Below are positions 46,311-56,076 of a stretch of DNA of 64,000 nucleotides, piece by piece. Below the pieces are notes generated by a model. It was not told where the DNA came from. It worked only from the letters and a program-made list of their open reading frames with translations, and made no database searches. Source of the DNA: Nocardia fusca NBRC 14340 (lineage in GTDB: Bacteria; Actinomycetota; Actinomycetes; Mycobacteriales; Mycobacteriaceae); assembly GCF_001618425.1 (NCBI RefSeq), contig NZ_BDCU01000019.1:32410-96409 (forward strand), written 5' to 3'. The first letter of the stretch is position 1; each line of letters starts with the position of its first letter. A program made the translations under genes and the position numbers.

Positions 46311-47036
46311 ATGAGCGCCTCACTGACCGGCACCGGCCTCCACCTACGGCTGGGCGGTAATCAGATTCTGCGTGGAGTGGACATCCACGTCGACGCCGGG
46401 AAGACCACCACGGTGATCGGCCCGTCCGGTTCCGGGAAGTCCACCCTGCTGCGCGTCCTCAACCGCCTGCACGAACCCGACGCCGGGGACATCCTGATCG
46501 ACGGCGACTCGGTGCTCACCGAGAACCCCGACCGGCTGCGGCAGCGCATCGGGATGGTCTTCCAGCAGTTCAATCTCTTCCCGCACCGGACGGTGGCCGA
46601 CAATATCGCGCTGGGACCACGCAAGCTGCGCGGCCTGTCCAAGGACGCGGCCCGCACCCTGGCGCTGGAACAGCTCGAGGTCGTGGGGCTCACCGGCAAG
46701 GCCGACTCCCGGCCCGCCAACCTCTCCGGTGGTCAGCAACAGCGGGTGGCGATCGCCCGGGCGCTGGCCATGAAACCGGACATCATGTTCTTCGACGAGG
46801 CCACCTCCGCGCTGGACCCGGAACTGGTCAAGGGTGTGCTCGCGCTGATGTCGGAGCTGGCCGCGGGCGGTATGTCGATGATCGTGGTGACGCACGAGAT
46901 GGGGTTCGCCCGCAGCGTATCCGACCATGTGGTGTTCATGGACGGCGGTGTGGTGGTGGAGGCGGGCAGTCCGGACGAATTGTTCGACAACGCCGGAACG
47001 CCGCGGCTGCGACGGTTTCTCGACCAAGTGCTGTGA
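46311..47036 (+). CDS. Amino-acid ABC transporter ATPase
   Basis: A 241-residue GlnQ/HisP-type ATPase: Walker A G-P-S-G-S-G-K-S at 37-44, Q-loop in V-F-Q-Q-F-N-L-F-P-H, signature L-S-G-G-Q-Q-Q-R, Walker B I-M-F-F-D-E-A-T-S-A-L-D-P-E and the switch histidine in V-V-T-H-E-M-G-F-A. It energises the fused binding protein/permease encoded immediately upstream; with two copies each of that subunit and this ATPase the transporter is complete. Confidence 0.95.
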   Translation: MSASLTGTGLHLRLGGNQILRGVDIHVDAGKTTTVIGPSGSGKSTLLRVLNRLHEPDAGDILIDGDSVLTENPDRLRQRIGMVFQQFNLFPHRTVADNIALGPRKLRGLSKDAARTLALEQLEVVGLTGKADSRPANLSGGQQQRVAIARALAMKPDIMFFDEATSALDPELVKGVLALMSELAAGGMSMIVVTHEMGFARSVSDHVVFMDGGVVVEAGSPDELFDNAGTPRLRRFLDQVL

Positions 47037-47054
47037 GGCGACGATACTGAACCC

Positions 47055-47561
47055 ATGAGCGAGGATTCCCCGACGGCGAACCCCTACGGCACCCCCACCA
47101 CCAGCGGACCACGGCACCCCGGCCGGGCCCAGGGCGTGACGAACCGGGTGGTCCGCACGCTGCTGCGGCTCCCGGGCCTGTCCCGCGTAGTGGGTAAACG
47201 ACTGGCGACCCTGCACGTCGTGGGCCGCAAATCCGGGCGCGCCTACGATATCCCGGTCGCCTACACCGCGCACGGACAGACGCTGCTGATCGGCACGGCC
47301 CGGCGACCGTGGGTGACGAACCTGACGACCGGCACCCCACTCACCATCACCCGCGGCGGACGGCCCGAACAATTCGATCCGGTCGTGCACACCGAAGCCG
47401 AGGACGTACTGCGGCTGTTCGAGATCATCGCCCGGGACAACCGGACCAACGCGGGCTACAACGGCATCGGTTTCGATGCCGCGGGCAATCCGAACAAGGC
47501 CGATATCTACCAGACCTGGCAGCAGGGCGGTGTGGTGATCGAGCTGCGCCCGGTCCGATGA
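47055..47561 (+). CDS. Deazaflavin-type nitroreductase family protein
   Basis: A 168-residue split-barrel protein (F420H(2)-dependent quinone reductase/Ddn-like, PF04075). After a disordered N-terminus, T-L-H-V-V-G-R-K-S-G-R-A-Y-D-I-P-V precedes the cofactor-binding strand pair, and the C-terminus has Y-N-G-I-G-F-D-A-A-G-N-P-N-K-A-D-I-Y. It lies 18 nt after the ATPase gene and may ride on the transporter mRNA. It is the second member of the family in the window; the two share little beyond the fold motif. Confidence 0.75.
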   Translation: MSEDSPTANPYGTPTTSGPRHPGRAQGVTNRVVRTLLRLPGLSRVVGKRLATLHVVGRKSGRAYDIPVAYTAHGQTLLIGTARRPWVTNLTTGTPLTITRGGRPEQFDPVVHTEAEDVLRLFEIIARDNRTNAGYNGIGFDAAGNPNKADIYQTWQQGGVVIELRPVR

Positions 47562-47643
47562 CCCGGGTCCGGCCGCCCGTCCTCGACACGAACCCGGTCA
47601 GGCACTGGAATGGTCGGGTGTGGCGGTAGCCGATGATTGTTGA

Positions 47644-47811
47644 TCAGCGCTGGCGCCAGCTCAGCGGTCCCGGTAGATCGACGCTGTTCTTCTTGGTCCT
47701 GGAGTTCCACGACCAGGGGCCGATCTTGATACTCCACGAGGACAACCCCGACTGGGTGTAGTTCAACTTCAACGGTCCGAAGGACTGGCGTTTACGGAAC
47801 CTGATGGGCAT
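47644..47811 (-). CDS. DUF4236 micro-protein
   Basis: A 55-residue basic protein starting M-P-I-R-F-R-K-R-x-S-F-G-P-L-K-L-N and continuing with S-G-L-S-S-W-S-I-K-I-G-P-W-S-W-N-S-R, the layout of the short DUF4236 proteins of Actinobacteria. GGAGG lies 7 nt before the ATG at 47811, and a -10-like TATCCT is a little further up. Tryptophan-rich beta-hairpins of this type have no known function. The 150 bp between it and the dnaE1 stop hold no gene I can support. Confidence 0.65.
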   Translation of the reverse strand: MPIRFRKRQSFGPLKLNYTQSGLSSWSIKIGPWSWNSRTKKNSVDLPGPLSWRQR

Positions 47812-47961
47812 GGGCGACCTCCCTAGTTCCGCCCCAGGATAACGGATCAGGATGAGTCCCATGGCTTTCGCTGGTCGCGGTCGCCACGGACTTCGGTGTC
47901 CAGGACGACAACAACGCCACCGGCGTCGAGCAGGCGGCGCGACAGCCGTCCGCCCGGACGT

Positions 47962-50900
47962 TCAGCTCGCCAGGCAGCCCGGCCCGAGCAGGGCCTTCAG
48001 ATCACCCATGAGCGCCGAAGACGGCTCCACCCGCAAACTGTCGTCCAGTTTCAGCAGGGTCGTCTTCTCGCGCGCGCCCACATGCCGGACGTGCACATCC
48101 GAAGTCCCCGGATGCCGGGACAGCACCCGCTTCAGCTCGCCGATCTTATCGGGGGTGCACATCCGGGTGGAGATGGTGACGGCCAGCGGTTTCGCCACCC
48201 CGATCGCCGACAGATCCGGTACAGCGAGATCGTTGGCGATGAGCGAGATCCGGTCGTCCCGCATGGAGACCCGGGCTTTCACCAGGACCACCGCGTCCTC
48301 CACCACATCCATGCCGTACACGGAATAGGCCTGCGGGAAAAACAGTACTTCGATACCGCCGGTGAGGTCCTCGAGCTGGCAGGACGCCCATGCCAGGCCG
48401 TTCTTGTTGATCCGGCGGTTCACCGAGGCGAGGATGCCGCCGACGGTGACCTGGGTACCGTCCTTGATATCGCCCTCGAGAATGGTCGGGATCTGGGTAT
48501 CGGCCTGGGCGGCGAGCACATGGTCGACGCCGTTGAGCGGATGGCCGGATACGTAGAGGCCGAGCATTTCCCGCTCCAGCGCGAGGCGGTGCTTGCTCTC
48601 CCACTCTTCGTCGGGCACCTTCACATCGAAGACCGAGGCCACCGATTCGCCACTGTCGTCGTCCATTCCGCCGAACAGATCGAACTGACCGATGGCCTCG
48701 GCCTTCTTGGTCGACATGACCGCGTCGATGGCGTCCGAGTGCACCAGCATGAGCCCCTTGCGGGGATGGTTCAGCGAATCGAAGGCCCCGGCCTTGATGA
48801 GCGATTCGGTGACCTTCTTGGTGCAGGCCACCGTATCGATCTTGTTCAGGTAGTCCGAGAAATCGGTGAACTTCGATTTCTCGGTGCGGGCGTTGATGAT
48901 CGAGTTCACCACGTTTTGACCGACATTGCGTACCGCGCCCAGCCCGAAGCGGATATCCGCGCCGACCGAGGTGAAGTTGGTCTCCGATTCGTTCACATCC
49001 GGCGGCAGCACGGTGATACCGAGTTTGCGGCAGTCCGACAGATAGATCGCGGCCTTGTCCTTGTCGTCACCGACCGAGGTGAGCAGTCCCGCCATGTATT
49101 CGGCGGGATAGTTGGCCTTGAGGTAGGCGGTCCAGAAGGACACCAGCCCATAGCCCGCGGCATGCGATTTGTTGAACGCGTATCCGGCGAACGGGAGAAT
49201 CGTGTCCCACAGCGCTTTGATCGCCGGTTTGGAAAAGCCGTTGGCCTGCATACCGGCCTCGAAGCCCTCGAATTCGGCCTCGAGCACCTCGGCTTTCTTC
49301 TTACCCATCGCGCGGCGCAGAATATCGGCTCGGCCGAGCGAATACCCGGCGACCTTCTGCGCGATCTGCATGATCTGTTCCTGATAGACGATCAGGCCGA
49401 AGGTGTCGGCGAGGATCTCTTTCAGGGGCTCTTCCAGTTCCGGATGGATCGGCTTGACCTGTTGCCGGCCGTTCTTGCGATCGGCGTAGTCGTTGTGCGC
49501 GTTCATGCCCATCGGACCGGGGCGGTACAGCGCGAGCACGGCGACGATGTCCTCGAAGCCGGTGGGTTGCATCCGGCGCAGCAGATCGCGCATGGCGCTG
49601 CCGTCGAGCTGGAAGACGCCGAGAGTGTCACCGCGGGAGAGCAGTTCGTAGGTGGCCGGATCGTCCAGCGGCAGATTGTCCATATCGAGGTCGATACCGC
49701 GATTGGATTTGATGTTGTCCAGCGCGTCACCGATGACGGTGAGGTTGCGCAGCCCCAGGAAGTCCATCTTCAGCAGGCCGATGGCCTCACACGACGGGTA
49801 GTCCCAGCCGGTGATGATGGCGCCGTCCTGCGCCCGCTTCCACAGCGGGATCGCGTCCATCAGCGGTTCGGAGGACATGATGACGGCACAGGCGTGCACA
49901 CCCGCGTTACGGATCAGGCCCTCGAGGCCGCGGGCGGTCTCGTAGATCTTCGCGACATCGGGGTTGCTGCCGATGAGTTCGCGGACCTCGGCGGCTTCCT
50001 TGTACCGCTCGTGCTCGGGATCCATGATGCCCGACAGCGGGATGTCCTTGGCCATGATCGGCGGCGGCAGCGCCTTGGAGATCTGGTCGGCGATGGCGAA
50101 ACCGGGCTGGCCGAACTGGACGCGCGCCGAATCCTTGATGGCGGCCTTGGTTTTGATGGTGCCGAAGGTGATGACCTGGGCCACCCGGTCGCTGCCCCAG
50201 CGGTCGGTGGCGTAGCGCACCATCTCACCGCGGCGGCGATCGTCGAAGTCGATATCGATATCGGGCATCGAGACGCGTTCGGGATTGAGGAAGCGCTCGA
50301 ACAGCAGCCCGTGCGGGATCGGGTCGATATTGGTGATACCCATGGCGTAGGCGACCAGCGATCCGGCCGCCGAACCACGGCCCGGACCGACGCGGATACC
50401 GACCTCGCGGGCATGGTTGATCAGGTCACCGACCACCAGGAAGTAGGCCGGGAAACCCATTTCGATGATCACGTCGAGTTCGAATTCCGCACGTTCGACG
50501 TACTCGCGCGGCACCCCGTTCGGGAAACGCCGCTCCAGGCCGCGGTGCACCTCCTTGCGCAGCCAGCCGGACTGGTCCTCGCCCTCGGGCACCGGGAAGA
50601 CCGGCATCCGGTCGCGGTGTTCCCACACCTCGGCGTAGGACTGGACCCGCTCCCCGATCCAGACGGTGTTGTCGCAGGCGCCGGGCACTTCGGCATCCCA
50701 CAGCGCACGCATTTCGGCCGCGGATTTCAGGAAGTAACCGTCCCCGTCGAATTTGAACCGGGTGGGGTCCGACAGGGTCTTACCGGTCTGGACGCAGAGC
50801 AGCGCCTCGTGGTTGCTCGCGTGTTCCTTGGTGACGTAGTGGCAGTCGTTGGTGGCCAGCGGCGGGATGTCGAGGGCCCGGCCGACCTCGAGCAGACCCT

Positions 50901-51513
50901 GGCGGACCCGCTTCTCGATGGACAGGCCGTGGTCCATCACCTCGAGGAAGAAGTTGTCGCGGCCGAAGATCTCCTGCCATTTGGCGGCGGCCTCGAGCGC
51001 CTCGCGCTCATGCCCCAGCCGCAGCCGGGTCTGCACCTCACCGGACGGGCAGCCGGTGGTGGCGATGATGCCCTCGGCGTGGGCGGCGATGAGTTCCTCG
51101 TCCATCCGGGCCCATTTACCGAGCTGGCCCTCGATACTGGCCAGCGAGGACAGTTTGAACAGATTCCGCAGACCGGTCGCGTTCTCGGCGACCATGGTCA
51201 TATGGGTGTAGGCACCGGAACCGGAGACATCGTCGCTCTTCTGGCTGGGATCACCCCACAGGACACGTTTGGTGTCGAACCGGGAGCCGGGAGCGATGTA
51301 GGCCTCGATACCGATGATCGGTTTGATACCGGCCTTCTTCGCCGAATGGAAGAACTCGGCCGCGCCGTACATGTTGCCGTGGTCGGTCATCCCCACCGCG
51401 GTCATACCGAGCCGGTCGGCCTCGGCGAACAACGGTGAGATCTTGGCGGCACCGTCGAGCATCGAGTACTCGGTGTGGTTGTGCAGATGAACGAATCCGG
51501 ACGAGGCGGCCAA
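47962..51513 (-). CDS. dnaE1: DNA polymerase III subunit alpha
   Basis: The replicative polymerase, 1183 residues, the same length as mycobacterial DnaE1. The N-terminal PHP domain ([18 protein letters not shown]) has the metal ligands of an active proofreading exonuclease; the palm has [12 protein letters not shown] with the catalytic aspartates and G-P-G-R-G-S-A-A-G before it; the C-terminal OB domain ends the chain. The start is most likely the TTG at 51513, preceded by GGAGGAAGGACAGATC; no ATG or GTG fits at this place, and the longer open frame upstream is not family-like. Confidence 0.97.
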   Translation of the reverse strand: MAASSGFVHLHNHTEYSMLDGAAKISPLFAEADRLGMTAVGMTDHGNMYGAAEFFHSAKKAGIKPIIGIEAYIAPGSRFDTKRVLWGDPSQKSDDVSGSGAYTHMTMVAENATGLRNLFKLSSLASIEGQLGKWARMDEELIAAHAEGIIATTGCPSGEVQTRLRLGHEREALEAAAKWQEIFGRDNFFLEVMDHGLSIEKRVRQGLLEVGRALDIPPLATNDCHYVTKEHASNHEALLCVQTGKTLSDPTRFKFDGDGYFLKSAAEMRALWDAEVPGACDNTVWIGERVQSYAEVWEHRDRMPVFPVPEGEDQSGWLRKEVHRGLERRFPNGVPREYVERAEFELDVIIEMGFPAYFLVVGDLINHAREVGIRVGPGRGSAAGSLVAYAMGITNIDPIPHGLLFERFLNPERVSMPDIDIDFDDRRRGEMVRYATDRWGSDRVAQVITFGTIKTKAAIKDSARVQFGQPGFAIADQISKALPPPIMAKDIPLSGIMDPEHERYKEAAEVRELIGSNPDVAKIYETARGLEGLIRNAGVHACAVIMSSEPLMDAIPLWKRAQDGAIITGWDYPSCEAIGLLKMDFLGLRNLTVIGDALDNIKSNRGIDLDMDNLPLDDPATYELLSRGDTLGVFQLDGSAMRDLLRRMQPTGFEDIVAVLALYRPGPMGMNAHNDYADRKNGRQQVKPIHPELEEPLKEILADTFGLIVYQEQIMQIAQKVAGYSLGRADILRRAMGKKKAEVLEAEFEGFEAGMQANGFSKPAIKALWDTILPFAGYAFNKSHAAGYGLVSFWTAYLKANYPAEYMAGLLTSVGDDKDKAAIYLSDCRKLGITVLPPDVNESETNFTSVGADIRFGLGAVRNVGQNVVNSIINARTEKSKFTDFSDYLNKIDTVACTKKVTESLIKAGAFDSLNHPRKGLMLVHSDAIDAVMSTKKAEAIGQFDLFGGMDDDSGESVASVFDVKVPDEEWESKHRLALEREMLGLYVSGHPLNGVDHVLAAQADTQIPTILEGDIKDGTQVTVGGILASVNRRINKNGLAWASCQLEDLTGGIEVLFFPQAYSVYGMDVVEDAVVLVKARVSMRDDRISLIANDLAVPDLSAIGVAKPLAVTISTRMCTPDKIGELKRVLSRHPGTSDVHVRHVGAREKTTLLKLDDSLRVEPSSALMGDLKALLGPGCLAS

Positions 51514-51765
51514 GATCTGTCCTTCCTCCCAATGGCTCGGCGGGGGTTGGTGTAGCGAGTTTATGCCCACCGTCCGACCGGTTCGGCGCCGGATGGGCGT
51601 GCCCACGGGGGCCGGGCGTGTCGGCCCAGGTGTCCCGGCGCGGGAAACCGATTCGGCCCCTGGCACGCCCGGTCACTGGTAGGGTCGTGCCGCGTCACAT
51701 CCGGCGGATCGCCGCCCGACCCACGATCGACCCCGCACGTGTTCGACCGACCAGCGAGGTGAACG

Positions 51766-52212
51766 ATGACAGCACGCAGGACCGCGCTCGCGTTGCCCGC
51801 CGCCGCAGCACTCGCGGTGGGAACGCTGATGGCCACCGCCGCTCCCGCCGCGGCCGACGGTGGTTCGTTCCAGACGATCTACTCCCTCACCGAGGGCCCG
51901 TGCGTCGCCCAGGTCGACACCTCGGTCAACGGCCCCGGTTATCCGGAGCACGCGTCGTTCACCGTCTCGACCATCATGTTCGGCATCGGGTCGTGCAGCT
52001 TGCCGATCACCCTGAACTGGCGCAACCTCGACACCGGCGAGACCGGGTCGGCCACGCAGCACGCGAACGGCCCGGGGCACTGGATGAACGACGGCCGCTC
52101 CGCCCTCTTCCGTCCCGGAATCGGGCGTTTCACCGCGACCGTCACCGTCGGCGCGGTCCACACCCCCGAATCGGGGTCGGTGGAATTCGTCGTCCAGAAA
52201 TATCAGGGGTGA
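51766..52212 (+). CDS. Small secreted protein
   Basis: A 148-residue exported protein: M-T-A-R-R, a hydrophobic segment and A-P-A-A-A before D-G-G at residue 30, a clear Sec signal. The mature part (about 118 residues) is rich in Thr, Ser and Gly, has two cysteines that could pair, and alternates polar/non-polar residues like a beta-sandwich. GAGGTGAACG precedes the ATG. Similar small secreted proteins occur in Nocardia and Mycobacterium without known function. Confidence 0.7.
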   Translation: MTARRTALALPAAAALAVGTLMATAAPAAADGGSFQTIYSLTEGPCVAQVDTSVNGPGYPEHASFTVSTIMFGIGSCSLPITLNWRNLDTGETGSATQHANGPGHWMNDGRSALFRPGIGRFTATVTVGAVHTPESGSVEFVVQKYQG

Positions 52213-52322
52213 TCACCGGCCCCCGCAGACAGCACCCGGCCCGTTCGGCGTAATCGATCCCTGGCGGCCCCGAGCGGTCGCCCCCTCGACCTGCCGCGCT
52301 CGCGAGGCCAGAACTCCGGCCT

Positions 52323-52428
52323 CGGCTCGCCGACGCGGGCCGGTCATCGCTTCCGGAGAAGGTTCCCCGCGGCAATGGCGGTTGCCGCGGGGAGCGTGAG
52401 ACGATGACCGGCCCCCGTCGGCGAGCCG
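52323..52428. repeat. 106-bp nested inverted repeat
   Basis: Outer arms 52323-52349 and 52402-52428 are complementary over 27 bp with one mismatch. Inside them a second perfect stem has arms 52365-52375 and 52382-52392 around a 6-nt loop. The element lies in the 441-bp gap between the secreted protein and the LytS-type kinase; the remainder of that gap holds no gene. It could be a terminator, a small palindromic mobile unit or a structured RNA. Confidence 0.75.
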
Positions 52429-52653
52429 GACCGCAATGATCGGCCGGTGAGCCGGACCACGACAGGGCCCGGCAGGCCGGGCGTGCCAGGTACGCCGAGC
52501 CGCGGTGCTCCCCGGCGATCCGGGCCGCGCGAGCCGCCGGTGCGCCGGCTCGTAGCATGTGCCCGGGTCATTCGCCGGCGGAGCCGCTCGGCGGATCGGC
52601 GAACCGGGTGGATCGGACAGCGGCGCGACAGCCGGGACGGGACAGGGAGTGCG

Positions 52654-53823
52654 ATGACCGCGACCTTGCTCACCGTGTCCGGTGCGGCGGTGCTGATCGC
52701 CGCGGCACTGCTCGTCTGGGCGCGTCCGCGGCGAATGGTCACCACCCCCGCCGAACGGGCGGTGCACACGGCGCTGCACACTGCCTCCCAGGCGGCCCGG
52801 CCGCTGCGCCGGGGCCTCACCCGGGAATCCGCCCAGGAGGCCGCCCCGCATCTGCGGGCCCTGGTCGGGGCAGAGGGGCTCGGGGTGAGCGATCCCGATG
52901 GTGCGCTCCTCGCCTGGGACGGCGCGCACGAGCCGCTGGCGGCCGAGTTCACCGGCACGGCCCGGCGAGCTGTCGCGGCGCAGCGCCCGGTACTGGCGCA
53001 TCTGCCCGAGACCGATCATCCGGGGCGCACCCTGGTCACCCAGCCGTTGCTCAGCGACAACGGCACCGTCGTGGGGGCGCTGGGGATGGTCACCGGCAGC
53101 CGGCCGGGCCCCGGCGCGCTCGGTGCGCTGGCCGAAGTCGCCCGGTATGCGTGCGGCCAACTGGAACTCGCCGAACTCGACGCCTCCCGGGCCCGGCTCG
53201 ACCGTGCCGAGGTACGCGCGCTGCGGGCCCAGATCAGCCCGCATTTCATCTACAACGCCCTGAACACCATCGCCTCGTTCGTCCGTACCGACCCGGACCG
53301 GGCTCGGGAACTCATCCTGGATTTCGCGGATTTCACCCGGTACTCGTTCCGCGACGCCGGGGAGTACACGGTACTGGCCGACGAACTCAGCAATATCGAA
53401 CGCTATCTCGAACTGGAACGCGCCCGGTTCGGACCGGCGTTGCAGGTGCGGTTGCGGATCGCCCCCGAGGTGCTCGGCGTCACACTGCCTTTCCTGGCCC
53501 TGCAACCGCTGGTGGAGAACGCCGTACGCCACGGGTTGGCGACCACGCCGGGCGGCGGCACGGTCACCATCGAAGCACTCGACGCCGGGACCGACTGTGT
53601 GCTCAGCGTGGAGGACGACGGTGCCGGTATGGATCCGGATCTGCTGCGATCCGGGTCACTGGACGCGGCCGCGGACGGAGCGCATATCGGCCTGGCCAAT
53701 GTGGACGACCGGTTGCGTGCCGCCTTCGGCAACGACTACGGACTGGTGGTGGATACCGCGCCCGGCGCCGGGACGAGAGTGAGTATGCGGGTGCCCAAGT
53801 TCCGCCCCGGAATCCGGCCGTGA
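52654..53823 (+). CDS. LytS-type sensor histidine kinase
   Basis: A 389-residue kinase with one N-terminal membrane segment (about 5-23), a GAF-like sensory region (about 60-150) and the His_kinase domain Q-I-S-P-H-F-I-Y-N-A-L-N with phospho-acceptor His197, followed by a HATPase (L-V-E-N-A-V-R-H-G, D-D-G-A-G-M). The 5-helix LytS membrane sensor is not present. CAGGGAG precedes the ATG at 52654. The LytTR-type regulator 4.4 kb downstream on the other strand is the obvious partner; two symporter genes lie between them. Confidence 0.87.
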   Translation: MTATLLTVSGAAVLIAAALLVWARPRRMVTTPAERAVHTALHTASQAARPLRRGLTRESAQEAAPHLRALVGAEGLGVSDPDGALLAWDGAHEPLAAEFTGTARRAVAAQRPVLAHLPETDHPGRTLVTQPLLSDNGTVVGALGMVTGSRPGPGALGALAEVARYACGQLELAELDASRARLDRAEVRALRAQISPHFIYNALNTIASFVRTDPDRARELILDFADFTRYSFRDAGEYTVLADELSNIERYLELERARFGPALQVRLRIAPEVLGVTLPFLALQPLVENAVRHGLATTPGGGTVTIEALDAGTDCVLSVEDDGAGMDPDLLRSGSLDAAADGAHIGLANVDDRLRAAFGNDYGLVVDTAPGAGTRVSMRVPKFRPGIRP

Positions 53824-53891
53824 CGCGAAAACGGCCGAGCCCCGCTCACCCTCACAGAGCGGGGACCGGCCGGCCGGCGCCGAGCGGCGCG

Positions 53892-53925
53892 GGGCCCGGA
53901 TGCCGCCGACACGGCATCCGGGCCC
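53892..53925. terminator. 14-bp perfect hairpin between kinase and symporter genes
   Basis: GGGCCCGGATGCCG (53892-53905) pairs with 53912-53925 around a 6-nt loop, between the convergent stops at 53823 and 53930. A bidirectional terminator. Confidence 0.75.
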
Positions 53926-53929
53926 GCGC

Positions 53930-55564
53930 TCAGTGCGCGACCGCTTTCTCGGCGCCGACGCCGGTCAGTGCCCGGACCTCCATCTCCGCGGCCTTCGCCG
54001 GATCTTCGGTGTCCTTGCCGCCGAGGTAGGTGCCGATCACGCCGAGCGCGAACGCCAGCGGGATGGACACGATCCCCGGGTTGGACAGCGGGAACCAGTC
54101 GAAATCCAGATCCGGCAGCATCGCGGTCGACGACCCGGAGACCGCCGGGGAGAACACGATGAGCACGATCGTGGAGATCAGCCCGCCGTACATGCTGAAC
54201 AGCGCGCCGGTGGTGTTGAACCGCCGCCAGAACAACGAGTACAGGATGGTCGGCAGGTTCGCCGAGGCCGCGACCGCGAACGCCAGCGCCACCAGGAACG
54301 CGATGTTCTGGCCGTTGGCCAGGATGCCCAGGGCGATGGCCAGCACGCCGATCACCACCGCGGTGATCCGGGAGACCCGGACCTGGGCGGCGTCGTCGGC
54401 TTTGCCGCGCCGCAGGACATTGGCGTAGATATCGTGGGCGAACGAGGCCGATGCCGTGATGGTGAGTCCGGCGACCACCGCGAGAATGGTCGCGAACGCC
54501 ACCGCCGAGATGATTCCCAGCAGGATCACGCCACCGAGTTCGAAGGCCAGCAGCGGCGCCGCGGCGTTCTGTCCCCCGGCCGCGCCGAGTATCCGGTCCG
54601 GGCCGACGATGGCCGCCGCGCCGTACCCGAGCACCAGGGTGAACAGGTAGAAGGCGCCGATCAGCGCGATCGCCCAGACCACCGAACGGCGGGCCTCCTT
54701 GGCGGTCGGCACGGTGTAGAAGCGCATCAGCACATGCGGCAGGCCCGCGGTGCCCAGCACCAGCGCCAGGCCGAGCGAGACGAAGTTCAGTTTCGACATC
54801 TCGCTGCCGCCGTACTGCGCGCCGGGGGCGAGGACATCCCGCGCGGCGACCTTCGCGTTCTCGGATCCGCCGATCGCGCTCTGCGCACCGGAAAGGATGC
54901 CGGAGGGATCGAACCCGAACTTCGCCAGCACCATCACCGTCATCACCGCGGCGCCCGCGATGAGCAGGACCGCCTTGATGATCTGCACCCAGGTGGTGCC
55001 CTTCATACCGCCCACCAGCACGTACACGATCATCAGCACACCGACCACGGCGATCACCACGGCCTGCCCGGTCTTACTGGACACATCCAGCAGCAGGGCC
55101 ACCAGACCACCGGCGCCCGCCATCTGGGCGAGCAGGTAGAACAGCGAGACGGCCAGGGTGCTGATCGCGGCCGCGGTACGCACGGGCCGCTGCTTCAGCC
55201 GGAAGCTGAGCACATCGGCCATGGTGAATTTGCCGGTGTTCCGCAGCATTTCGGCCACCAGCAGCAGCGCCACCAGCCAGGCGACGAGGAAGCCGATCGA
55301 ATAGAGGAAGCCGTCGTAGCCGTAGACCGCGATGGCGCCGGCGATTCCGAGGAAGCTCGCCGCGGACAGATAGTCTCCGGCGATGGCTATCCCGTTCTGC
55401 GGCCCGGTGAAACCGCGGCCACCGGTGAAATAGTCGGTGGCGCCGGAGGTGTTGCGGCCCGCCCAGAACACCACAATCATGGTGACCACCACGAACAGCG
55501 CGAAGATGGCGATATTGGCGACCGGATTGCCGACCGTGGCGTCGGCGGCGTACAGCGTGGTCAC
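53930..55564 (-). CDS. Cation/acetate symporter (SSS family)
   Basis: A 544-residue sodium/solute symporter of the ActP/MctC group. Typical features are G-D-Y-L-S-A-A-S-F-L-G near 63, G-G-M-K-G-T-T-W-V-Q near 174, L-G-T-A-G-L-P-H-V-L-M-R-F-Y-T near 275, and about 13 hydrophobic helices; the N-terminus may start with a short periplasmic segment. It imports acetate, pyruvate or propionate. The ATG overlaps the stop of the DUF485 gene (ATGA), so the two are translated together. In corynebacteria MctC serves monocarboxylate uptake. Confidence 0.92.
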   Translation of the reverse strand: MTTLYAADATVGNPVANIAIFALFVVVTMIVVFWAGRNTSGATDYFTGGRGFTGPQNGIAIAGDYLSAASFLGIAGAIAVYGYDGFLYSIGFLVAWLVALLLVAEMLRNTGKFTMADVLSFRLKQRPVRTAAAISTLAVSLFYLLAQMAGAGGLVALLLDVSSKTGQAVVIAVVGVLMIVYVLVGGMKGTTWVQIIKAVLLIAGAAVMTVMVLAKFGFDPSGILSGAQSAIGGSENAKVAARDVLAPGAQYGGSEMSKLNFVSLGLALVLGTAGLPHVLMRFYTVPTAKEARRSVVWAIALIGAFYLFTLVLGYGAAAIVGPDRILGAAGGQNAAAPLLAFELGGVILLGIISAVAFATILAVVAGLTITASASFAHDIYANVLRRGKADDAAQVRVSRITAVVIGVLAIALGILANGQNIAFLVALAFAVAASANLPTILYSLFWRRFNTTGALFSMYGGLISTIVLIVFSPAVSGSSTAMLPDLDFDWFPLSNPGIVSIPLAFALGVIGTYLGGKDTEDPAKAAEMEVRALTGVGAEKAVAH

Positions 55565-55914
55565 GACCGGTTTCCTTCCAGTTCGGTGCGGAGCGCGGCG
55601 GCCCGCGGGTCCAGTTCCCGGTTGGCGAAGCGGACGTAGAGACCGGTGATCACGAAGGTCGAGATGAACTGGCCCAGCCCCAGCAGCAGTCCGATATTGA
55701 TCTCACCGAACACCGGAGTGGCCATGAAATCGTGTGCGTAGGCGCCGAGCAGCACATAACCGAGGTACCAGAGCAGGAACAGGGCGGCCATGGGAAAAAT
55801 GAAGCGGCGCAGCCGGTTGCGGAGTTCTTGGAACTCCGGGCTTGCCTGCGCGGCGACGAAATCGGGCGGCGGGCCGGCCCGCTCTCCGCTTTTGTCGAGA
55901 TCGATATCGGTCAT
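55561..55914 (-). CDS. DUF485 membrane protein, symporter partner
   Basis: A 117-residue protein of the YjcH/DUF485 family, which is almost always found directly before ActP-type symporters. After a polar N-terminus (S-P-E-F-Q-E-L-R-N-R-L-R-R-F) there are two hydrophobic helices at about 39-60 and 73-97. It is probably an accessory subunit. A CRP/GlxR-like site lies 72-87 nt upstream of the start. Confidence 0.88.
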   Translation of the reverse strand: MTDIDLDKSGERAGPPPDFVAAQASPEFQELRNRLRRFIFPMAALFLLWYLGYVLLGAYAHDFMATPVFGEINIGLLLGLGQFISTFVITGLYVRFANRELDPRAAALRTELEGNRS

Positions 55915-55985
55915 GCCGGGTCCCTCACCATGTGACGTGTATTACCTGAGCAGAAGGTAGCGGCCCGAAGGCAATTCGAGACCCC

Positions 55986-56001
55986 TGTGACGGGAGTCAC
56001 T
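55986..56001. promoter_or_regulatory. CRP/GlxR-like site TGTGA-N6-TCACT
   Basis: A near-perfect match to the actinobacterial CRP/GlxR consensus TGTGA-N6-TCACA, in the gap between the DUF485-symporter pair and the second symporter. It would let cAMP-bound regulator control uptake of the carbon source. Confidence 0.65.
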
Positions 56002-56076
56002 CGGTGGAGACGGGGAAGTGTGCGGTGAGCGGTCGCTGGGCCGCGACGAGCGGTCGGGCCCGGACGCCCCCGCCGA

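Noticed and set aside
47896..51438. 1180-codon open frame on the plus strand, antisense to dnaE1
   Set aside because: It mirrors dnaE1 codon by codon, a normal effect of G/C third positions; its His/Asp/Gly/Arg-rich sequence has no domain.
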